Part shown: positions 5,943-12,124 of the stretch, one piece after another
Layout: every line of letters starts with the position of its first letter
How positions within the stretch are numbered: position 1 is the first letter of the stretch
Assembly (NCBI GenBank): GCA_002049785.1
Contig: MUKB01000009.1
Coordinates: forward strand, 1 to 14,029
DNA length: 14,029 nucleotides
Source of the DNA: Caldifarciminota bacterium 4484_100
Lineage (GTDB): Bacteria; Hydrothermota; Tepidihabitantia; SM23-42
Reading direction: 5' to 3'
The notes under the pieces: model-generated
What the model was told of the DNA's origin: nothing
The model's input: the letters and a program-made list of their open reading frames with translations, nothing else
Databases searched by the model: none
Translations under genes and position numbers: made by a program

Positions 5943-8116
5943 CATAAACTGGGGATAATCTTTGAAACCCGCTTCATAACCTTCAGGGCTAAGGCCCTAT
6001 CATTATGTGACACGCATTGCTTTGCAAAATGCACCACCTCGGTCTCCAGTTTATTTAGAATAACCCGGCGGATATTTTCTGACCAGTTATCATACATCTT
6101 CTTGAACGGCTCACCGCGGAATAGACTGAATGCATAAAGATATTCTTTACGGGCGAATGTCCATTCGCCTGTCCGTTCAAAGACCTTTGCCTTGGAAAGC
6201 GCCATCTCAAACTCAGAATAGTCTGTTGTTAGAAAATGGCTGAATACAATTTTCCCCTGATTGATTTTCAAGTATCTTTTTGAAGTTCCCAGGAATTTTC
6301 TCAATGAAGATAGAAGCCGTGAGAGATTTCGCCTTGGTCTTTCACTCCTGGGCCAGAAATTCATACAAAATTCTTCGACTGTTCGATACCCCTCAGCAGT
6401 AAGGGCAAGATGAATGAATAAAGCAGCAACTCTGGGAGGAATCTTCTGTCTGATTTTCTTCCCATCTTTATATATTCTCATCTGTCCCAAGAAGGAAATG
6501 CGATAACTTGAGATGGCCTGTTCAAATACCGGAAATTCAAGCATCGTAACCGGCAGATGTGGATTCTTCCCCTTTTTGAGAAGATTCTTTACCGGTTCTG
6601 GATAGAAGAGTCCGAAAAGATGCAAGAACCCTGAGATAGAGTGTCTCTCTGCATATCGAACCGCCCTCATATAATAGTTTGAGAGATATCTACCCTTTGC
6701 CTTCTTAAGCATTGAAAACAGATGAAAAACCTTTATCTTCTCAATATTCTTGGACTTTGGCGAGGATTTCTCCAGGATCTTGCGCATCTCAAATTCTCGA
6801 TAAAGTTTATGTTTGAATAGGTAAGAATCATATCTCTGTAAGATATCCTGAGCCTTCTTTTTTTCACTTAATGCGGAGTATATTGCGGATTCCATAAGCG
6901 TGACCGCATGGATATAATGTGGGATTTCTCCCTTTTCAACATCTCTCAAAACAGAACGGCACAACTTCAATGCACCAAAGAAATTTCCTTTGACGAGCAT
7001 AATGCGCGTCTCTACAAGCAGGGCATGCACCGTCATTTTCTTTGTCCTTCCTTTCAACCGGGCCAAGATATTTCTTGCAGAACGATAATCTCCACTGCGA
7101 CAATAGCAGAGGGCAAGATTCAGATAAAATATCGGAAATTTCTCAACAGGGAGTTCCTTTATGCACCCTTCCAAATAATATATTGCCTTTCTATTATATC
7201 CCAGGAATGCACAGAGGTTTGCTAAATTACCCTTTAGAAAAGGCGACATCAGAAGATTTTGGATACCCTCACATCGCTTCATCATCTTGATCGCCTGTTC
7301 AACCTTTAAAAGGGTGCATAGAAAAACACCTTCAAACAGGTCAAAAATAAAAGAAAAATATCTGGGTTTATTTGCCCCAAGTATCTGCCTTAAATGATTT
7401 ATTAATGCCACACCCTGCTCAACCCTACCCAGCCACTGCAGTGCCAACAGCTCGTTAATCCCGCATATCAGTGCTGAGTAGTATCTTTCTGAGTGTTCAA
7501 ATATCTTTCTCAATCTGTGCGCTTTTATGTAGTATTGGCCAGGGTCTGTGAGATAATAAGATAATAGATCTCTTTGACGAAACGGGTTGAGATATGTTTC
7601 AGGAATTTGTGCAAGAAGCTCTCGATAGGGAAAGAGTGGCAGGTTATTTACTATGTCTGCTGCTTCATCATATCTTTCCTGTTTGAGGAGCTCGATAACC
7701 AGTTTTTTATTATAAAGAATATGGGATGATTCGGATTGACCATAAGAAAATGTCAAGGAGAGGGATTGAGGGTTCAATCCCGCCATACCATATTTCACCC
7801 AGATACGCCATATTGAAGATTCAGCGCAATTTACACCCTCTTTTTTTAATTTAAATCTTGCCTGCCTAACTGTAATAGCTGGGTATCTTTCTTTAATTAA
7901 AACGATCCGCTGTTCTACCTCACCAGAAATTAGTTTATAATTACCATTCATCCGTTGATCCAGAAGCCCAATATCTCCGGATTCATTATATCTGTTTAGC
8001 CACCGGTTCAGGGTAAAAGCATGGATACCGAATGATTTAATTACATCGGCTCGGCTTTTGCCTGACAAAAGCATCTTGACCGCTCTCTTCTTCAATTCAA
8101 AAGGGTAATAGCTCAT
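5939..8116 (-). CDS. Fusion regulator 1: transposase-type HTH, TPR-like helices, SARP/BTAD C terminus
   Basis: A 725-residue cytoplasmic protein in three parts. Residues 1-116 form a double helix-turn-helix like the DNA-binding end of IS630/IS481-type transposases (FELKKRAVKMLLSGKSRADV, TLNRWLNRYNESGDIGLL; second domain about 66-112). No catalytic DDE domain follows. Residues about 134-510 are helical with TPR-like pairs (for example YLNLALCYCRSGDYRSARNI at 331-350). Residues about 538-628 look like an OmpR-type winged helix of the SARP class (FLGQMRIYKDGKKI; RTVEEFCMNFWPRSERPRRN). Residues 632-725 match the bacterial transcriptional activator (BTAD) pattern (DYSEFEMALSKAK; EYLYAFSLFRGEPF). 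Likely a transcription activator, probably of the divergent secreted-propeller gene at 8266 (149-bp gap). It is paralogous to 9765-11963. Promoter and short leader lack a Shine-Dalgarno. Ligand and targets unknown. Confidence 0.75.
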   Translation of the reverse strand: MSYYPFELKKRAVKMLLSGKSRADVIKSFGIHAFTLNRWLNRYNESGDIGLLDQRMNGNYKLISGEVEQRIVLIKERYPAITVRQARFKLKKEGVNCAESSIWRIWVKYGMAGLNPQSLSLTFSYGQSESSHILYNKKLVIELLKQERYDEAADIVNNLPLFPYRELLAQIPETYLNPFRQRDLLSYYLTDPGQYYIKAHRLRKIFEHSERYYSALICGINELLALQWLGRVEQGVALINHLRQILGANKPRYFSFIFDLFEGVFLCTLLKVEQAIKMMKRCEGIQNLLMSPFLKGNLANLCAFLGYNRKAIYYLEGCIKELPVEKFPIFYLNLALCYCRSGDYRSARNILARLKGRTKKMTVHALLVETRIMLVKGNFFGALKLCRSVLRDVEKGEIPHYIHAVTLMESAIYSALSEKKKAQDILQRYDSYLFKHKLYREFEMRKILEKSSPKSKNIEKIKVFHLFSMLKKAKGRYLSNYYMRAVRYAERHSISGFLHLFGLFYPEPVKNLLKKGKNPHLPVTMLEFPVFEQAISSYRISFLGQMRIYKDGKKIRQKIPPRVAALFIHLALTAEGYRTVEEFCMNFWPRSERPRRNLSRLLSSLRKFLGTSKRYLKINQGKIVFSHFLTTDYSEFEMALSKAKVFERTGEWTFARKEYLYAFSLFRGEPFKKMYDNWSENIRRVILNKLETEVVHFAKQCVSHNDRALALKVMKRVSKIIPSLC

Positions 8117-8132
8117 AACATTTAAGTGGAAT

Positions 8133-8161
8133 ATTATAATGTTTTATATTACATATGTCAA
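8133..8161 (-). promoter_or_regulatory. Perfect sigma-70 promoter of fusion regulator 1
   Basis: On the minus strand TTGACA (8161-8156) and TATAAT (8138-8133) are separated by exactly 17 bp. The ATG is at 8116, so the leader is about 10 nt. The bases between (ttccacttaaatgtt) contain no Shine-Dalgarno. The -10 lies in an AT-rich near-palindrome (aatattataatgtt on the plus strand). This supports the annotated start of the regulator. Confidence 0.8.
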
Positions 8162-8212
8162 GTACCCATACCGTTTTAAGAACTCCCTTAATCTACAAAG
8201 GCTCACCGCTGT

Positions 8213-8245
8213 TGAACATATAAAATGAACAACATCTTTTATTAT
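8213..8245 (+). promoter_or_regulatory. Candidate SARP-type activator site and -10 box for the 8266 gene
   Basis: TGAACA occurs at 8213-8218 and again at 8226-8231, a direct repeat with 13-bp period. The second copy ends 8 bp before a possible -10 box, TATTAT at 8240-8245, and no good -35 box stands 16-18 bp upstream of it. Known SARP activators bind short direct repeats of about one helical turn placed about 8 bp upstream of the -10. The arrangement fits, though the period is 13 rather than the usual 11 bp and the repeats are only 6 nt. The strong Shine-Dalgarno aaggagg (8255-8261) follows. Confidence 0.35.
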
Positions 8246-8265
8246 CTTAAGAAAAAGGAGGTTTT

Positions 8266-9522
8266 ATGATCTTATTGATTTTTATATCTGCGTGGTACAC
8301 AATGATGGTCGATCCGAACCTTGCAACCGGAACCGGGGTGGCTATCGATGTAAACCATAATCCCCATCTATTTTACTATACAAACGATACCATCCTGACC
8401 CATGCTTACTGGAATAACGACTCCTGGGTGTATGAAACCGTTGCTCCTGCTGCATCCTGGCACAATGGCGGCCCGTCCGTTGTCATCGATGCGAATAATC
8501 GAATCTATGTTGCCTTTTATGCGGAGAACAACTATCTCGGTTATGCCTATTTTGATGGCACCTGGCATACTGAAATAGTGGATAATAGTTCCAGTTGTGG
8601 AGATTACTGTTCATTAAAACTGGACTCCAATGGAAACCCCCATATTGCCTATATTGCAGAAATCAGCGGCTGTCCATTAAGATACGCATATAAAAATGGT
8701 ACAGACTGGGTCATCCAGGAACGGCCTTATTGCGCCTTTACACCTTCACTCGGCCTCGATTCCCTTGACCATCCACATATTGCACATAATGACCCAAGCA
8801 CATACACCCTCTACTATACCTCTTTTGACGGCACAACCTGGACCACTGAAACAGTCTATTCGGGTGGAGCTGGCTCTGAGTGCGACCTTGTCTTAGACCA
8901 GAACGACCTACCCAATATTAGTTTTTACTGGCCCTATGGCGGTGGCAACTACTCCTTGGGTTTTGCCCAGAAAGACGGAGGCATCTGGAACACATATATT
9001 GTCCATCAGGGAGCACAGCCAACCAAAAAGGGTTGGAATAATCAGATAGCAATGACTGACGACGGTGTAATGCACATTGCCTCCCATGCCCATAATGAGT
9101 GTTTTGTGGAACATGCCTGGGGGGATGGCAATTCCTGGAACAATGAGGTGGTGGACACCATCGGTATGTACGGTGCTGCAATCGGAATATGCACCGACGC
9201 AAATGATGTTTTTATCTCCTACTGCGACGGTGGCACTGGAGGTGGTACGGTTTGGCTTGCATCCACAAGAATAATCGGCTCAGAAGAGCAGAAACAGACG
9301 GTCAAAACACCGAACACCTTACAATGTCAACCCAACCCCTTCACCCGGTTCACCTCAATCCCGGGCTCCAAAGATAAGCACTTTTCCCTCTACAACATCA
9401 CAGGCAAATGGGTTGGAACCTTCCCTGGAGATCGGATCGGCTATGGCCTTCCTGCGGGTATCTATTTTGTCGTGCCTGAAGACAGGTCTCTTGCACCGGC
9501 CCGTGTCGTCAAGGTCCGCTGA
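8266..9522 (+). CDS. Secreted seven-repeat propeller-type protein with sorting tail
   Basis: A 418-residue exported protein. The N terminus (MILLIFISAWYTMMV) is a short signal-like segment without basic residues. Seven repeats of about 45-50 residues follow, each with a pattern like 'L.LDSNGNPHIAY...L.YAY.DG..W..E.V'; clear examples are KLDSNGNPHIAYIAE, GLDSLDHPHIAHNDP and VIDANNRIYVAFYAE. Seven such units predict a seven-bladed beta-propeller. The C terminus has QPNPFTRF, FSLYNITGKWVG and LPAGIYFV, a type IX-like sorting tail. There is no recognisable catalytic motif; binding or surface recognition is more likely than catalysis. The gene is divergent from fusion regulator 1 and starts after aaaaaggagg. 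The 1257-nt frame is complete; function unknown. Confidence 0.75.
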   Translation: MILLIFISAWYTMMVDPNLATGTGVAIDVNHNPHLFYYTNDTILTHAYWNNDSWVYETVAPAASWHNGGPSVVIDANNRIYVAFYAENNYLGYAYFDGTWHTEIVDNSSSCGDYCSLKLDSNGNPHIAYIAEISGCPLRYAYKNGTDWVIQERPYCAFTPSLGLDSLDHPHIAHNDPSTYTLYYTSFDGTTWTTETVYSGGAGSECDLVLDQNDLPNISFYWPYGGGNYSLGFAQKDGGIWNTYIVHQGAQPTKKGWNNQIAMTDDGVMHIASHAHNECFVEHAWGDGNSWNNEVVDTIGMYGAAIGICTDANDVFISYCDGGTGGGTVWLASTRIIGSEEQKQTVKTPNTLQCQPNPFTRFTSIPGSKDKHFSLYNITGKWVGTFPGDRIGYGLPAGIYFVVPEDRSLAPARVVKVR

Positions 9523-9530
9523 GAATCTCA

Positions 9531-9571
9531 TAAACTTTACATTTTATGCCGTGCAAGAAGTGTAAAGTTTA
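9531..9571. other. 11-bp perfect inverted repeat between convergent genes
   Basis: TAAACTTTACA (9531-9541) and TGTAAAGTTTA (9561-9571) form a perfect 11-bp stem with a 19-nt loop, 9 nt after the stop codon of the secreted protein and over the 3' end of the minus-strand pseudogene. There is no U-tract on either strand. It may still stop or protect transcripts converging here; a recombination scar is also possible. Confidence 0.45.
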
Positions 9572-9746
9572 ACTCATCAAGTACTTGTGAATTTGGGATA
9601 ATCCTTGAGATCTTTTTGAGAACCCGCCTTGCCACCGCACGGTCATTATGTTTTATGCACGCCCTTGCAAAGTGCACTACCTCGGTCTCCAGTTCGGTCA
9701 AAATCTTGAATCTCATATCCACCGACCAATCATAAAAGTTTGCAAA
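9537..9746 (-). pseudogene. 3' remnant of a third fusion-regulator gene
   Basis: Read on the minus strand from 9746, after an in-frame TGA at 9749-9747, the frame encodes FANFYDWSVDMRFKILTELE, then TEVVHFARACIKHNDRAVAR and RVLKKISRIIP. This aligns with the last 50 or so residues of fusion regulator 1 (FKKMYDNWSENIRRVILNKL, ETEVVHFAKQCVSHNDRALA, LKVMKRVSKIIP), the last helices of the BTAD region. The rest of the gene is gone. A GTG at 9722 could act as a start, but a 61-residue free-standing protein is unlikely. The remnant lies 18 nt beyond the stop of fusion regulator 2, in the same direction, and is clearly closer in sequence to regulator 1 than to regulator 2. This suggests an older tandem array of regulators that has been partly deleted. 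Confidence 0.8.
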
Positions 9747-9764
9747 TCAACAGTTTAATTCGTT

Positions 9765-11963
9765 TTAGAATTCCCAAGGTTGGGAAGATTTATCGTTACT
9801 ATAACCTTCTTTCTTAAGTTTTTGAATTATTTTGATAATCACTTTCTCTTCCTTCTTCTGTTTTGCGTGTTCTAATAGGACATAGCATAAATGCTCAAAC
9901 ATATTCCGAGCAAGTGTTCTTCTATCTTCAGCAAAGTTATAATAATAACCCATCCGCTCAAAAGGGCTCTTTTTATAAATTGCAAAACATTCTTGATATT
10001 CCTTTAATGCCTGCTTAATCTCGCCCACTTTTTCAAAAATCCGTCCCATCCTGAACCTTTCTTCAAACTCTTCCAAGTCAATCTTTGTTTCAATGTTGAA
10101 AAATACCCCTTGTTGTGTCGAAGATAGAACTTCTCTTGGTAAATTGAGGATTCTTCTTATTCGTGAGAGTGCTTTAGTCAAACTCTTTATAGGATTTTGA
10201 ACCTTATGGTAAAATATATCGGTCAAATCGTCTCTCTTTAAATGCTTTTTGCGATTAAGAAACAGATAAACAAGTAAATGAAAATCCTTAGTTCGGGGCG
10301 ACATTTTAATTTTATGCTCGCCATAGAAAATTGCCTCTTTTTCTTTAAGAAGCAGTAATTTTAAAACCGGGATTACCCCTTTGAAGACCGGTAACCTAAG
10401 AAATTCTTTTGAAAGAAGAGTATCTTTACCCTTTTTAAGAAGATTATTAACCGCTTCGGGATTTAACAGAATGATATGGTGTAATAACCCTTGTAGGCCC
10501 TTTTTCACCGCAAATCGGTATGCTTTCATGTAATCTTTTTTCCTTAAAGAGCTACAAGCACGGAGGTAATAAATTATAAGCCGAATGCGGTGGTCATTCG
10601 TGCGTGGACAAATATTCGGTGCACATTTTAAAAAAAGAGAATAAAGTAGCCTCAATCTTTCAATATTTTTTGAAAAATAAAGAGACATTCTGAGGTATCG
10701 TCTTGCCTTCTTTGTCTCTTTTTGTGCTGCATAACAACAAGAAATAAAAAAAGTAAAACCTGCCATAGCTGGTCGAAGATGTTCTTCTTTTGCCTTGTAA
10801 AATGAATTTAAGGCAAGTTCCAGAGCTTCTTTAGGTCTACCGGTTCCAAGAAGTGCATTACCCCTGGCCAGAGAAGCCCGCAAAACTAATGGCGTTGCCA
10901 TATTTTCAAAAAATTCATTATTCTCAAGAACTTCAGTATACGCCCCGGTTGTCGCTAATAGAGATAAATATTCAGGTAGATATTCTTTTCTGGATTCTGT
11001 ATCGATTTCTTCCAATAATCTCTCCAGCCATTCCTGGGATTTATTTATCTCCCCAATTATCTGGAAACAAGCGCTTATCGCATCGTACCAGTGGAATCGA
11101 TGTTCTGATGCTGGTAAGTGTAAACAAAACCGTTCCAGTCTACTCAGAAAATTTTTAAATATTCCGATGGGAAATTTTTTCGGCGCACGCATAAAGGCGA
11201 TAAAGGATTCCATAAGGAATGTGTATTTTAGAGGCAAGGGTAGGCCCGGCACATATTTAAAATATTTATTATAAAGAAAAGCAACCTTATTAGGTCGTCC
11301 TAAGAAATTTAAGGCATTCATTTCCAGGGTAGTCACAAAAATTCCGGTAAAGAATAATTTTTCTTTTTCGCAATATCTACGGAGTTCTCTTGCCCTTTTA
11401 TACATTTCATCCATAGGGAGACTCCCCCATAATGCTTCAAGTCGTTCAACCCGTCTCCTGAGGGTAAGAAATTCGTCAGGGACATCCTTTAGCACTGAAA
11501 AATTTGATAGCGCCGGAACTGAGTTTAAAACCTCGGCGGCCTCTTTGATTTGCTTCTTTGAAATAAGGACACGGACATAATCAATGATACCGTTAATTTC
11601 TCGGTTGGTGGCTACCCTGAATGGAAGATAATTCGTACCCGTCATTCCAAATTTTTTCAAAACCCTGTGGACACCATTTATGCTGAGCACCTCTCCTTTT
11701 TTTATTTTAAGCTCGTTTTTAATATCTCTTAGGGTTGCATTCGGATTTTTTTCCTTAAGGGTAATAATAAATGCTTCAATTTCAGAGGCTGAAAGAGCTT
11801 TTTGATGTAAAGAGGCAAGACCCTGAAGCCCTTTAGTTTTATAGATATGTATCCACCTCTTAATGGTATTGCGCGAGAGTCTATATTCCCTTGCCAGGGG
11901 TTTAATCCCCAGTGTCTGGGCCTTCTCAATCACCTGTTTCTGAAACTCAAGACTATAACGCAT
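9765..11963 (-). CDS. Fusion regulator 2: transposase-type HTH, helical repeats, SARP/BTAD-like C terminus
   Basis: A 732-residue paralogue of regulator 1 with the same architecture. Residues 1-106 are two helix-turn-helix units (FQKQVIEKAQTLGIKPLARE, YRLSRNTIKRWIHIYKTKGL; then TLRDIKNELKIKKGEVLSIN). The middle (about 120-510) is helical and repeat-like. Residues about 534-620 hold a winged helix (SPRTKDFHLLVYLFLNRKKH; SLTKALSRIRRILNLP) and 626-725 a BTAD-like helical region (DLEEFEERFRMGRIFEKVGE). Both paralogues share a hinge NNLLKKGKD/VKNLLKKGKN before the winged helix. An ATG at 12005 would add 14 residues, but the promoter lies inside that extension and regulator 1 aligns from the later Met, so the start is placed at 11963. 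No Shine-Dalgarno. Divergent from the secreted protein at 12125; likely its activator (inferred). Confidence 0.75.
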   Translation of the reverse strand: MRYSLEFQKQVIEKAQTLGIKPLAREYRLSRNTIKRWIHIYKTKGLQGLASLHQKALSASEIEAFIITLKEKNPNATLRDIKNELKIKKGEVLSINGVHRVLKKFGMTGTNYLPFRVATNREINGIIDYVRVLISKKQIKEAAEVLNSVPALSNFSVLKDVPDEFLTLRRRVERLEALWGSLPMDEMYKRARELRRYCEKEKLFFTGIFVTTLEMNALNFLGRPNKVAFLYNKYFKYVPGLPLPLKYTFLMESFIAFMRAPKKFPIGIFKNFLSRLERFCLHLPASEHRFHWYDAISACFQIIGEINKSQEWLERLLEEIDTESRKEYLPEYLSLLATTGAYTEVLENNEFFENMATPLVLRASLARGNALLGTGRPKEALELALNSFYKAKEEHLRPAMAGFTFFISCCYAAQKETKKARRYLRMSLYFSKNIERLRLLYSLFLKCAPNICPRTNDHRIRLIIYYLRACSSLRKKDYMKAYRFAVKKGLQGLLHHIILLNPEAVNNLLKKGKDTLLSKEFLRLPVFKGVIPVLKLLLLKEKEAIFYGEHKIKMSPRTKDFHLLVYLFLNRKKHLKRDDLTDIFYHKVQNPIKSLTKALSRIRRILNLPREVLSSTQQGVFFNIETKIDLEEFEERFRMGRIFEKVGEIKQALKEYQECFAIYKKSPFERMGYYYNFAEDRRTLARNMFEHLCYVLLEHAKQKKEEKVIIKIIQKLKKEGYSNDKSSQPWEF

Positions 11964-11984
11964 AGGGGTCAATTTAATGGTGAA

Positions 11985-12012
11985 ATTATAATCAAAAGAG
12001 ACCATTTGTCAA
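11985..12012 (-). promoter_or_regulatory. Perfect sigma-70 promoter of fusion regulator 2
   Basis: On the minus strand TTGACA (12012-12007) and TATAAT (11990-11985) are 16 bp apart. Transcription should begin near 11978, about 15 nt before the ATG at 11963. That makes an initiation codon at 12005 impossible on this transcript. Near-inverted arms GGGGTCAATTT (11965-11975) and AAATTGAGACCC (12017-12028) flank the promoter and may be an operator. Confidence 0.75.
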
Positions 12013-12043
12013 TAAAAAATTGAGACCCTTATAAACTATTGGA

Positions 12044-12101
12044 AATTCAGCGTAATTTAGCAATCACAAAAAATGAAAAAGGGGATAGTAAGGACTATAT
12101 T
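12044..12101 (+). promoter_or_regulatory. Candidate direct-repeat operator and -10 box for the 12125 gene
   Basis: AATTCAGC (12044-12051) and AATTTAGC (12054-12061) form a direct repeat with 10-bp period and one mismatch. A possible -10 box, TATATT, lies at 12096-12101 within ATAGT-aagg-ACTAT (12085-12098), with no -35 match at normal distance. An alternative promoter is TTGTCA (12006-12011) with TATAAA (12030-12035), 18 bp apart. The strong Shine-Dalgarno aaaaaaggagg precedes the ATG. The repeat is farther from the -10 than at 8213-8245. Confidence 0.3.
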
Positions 12102-12124
12102 AGTTTAGAGAAAAAAGGAGGCAT

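Noticed and set aside
8212..8245. TTGAAC with TATTAT as an ordinary sigma-70 promoter
   Set aside because: The spacing is 22 bp, too long for a normal promoter. The TGAACA direct repeat is a better explanation of the same bases.
5939..11963. The two large minus-strand genes as insertion-sequence transposases
   Set aside because: Only the N-terminal helix-turn-helix is transposase-like. No DDE catalytic core is visible, the C termini look like SARP/BTAD domains, and I found no terminal inverted repeats or target duplications around either gene.
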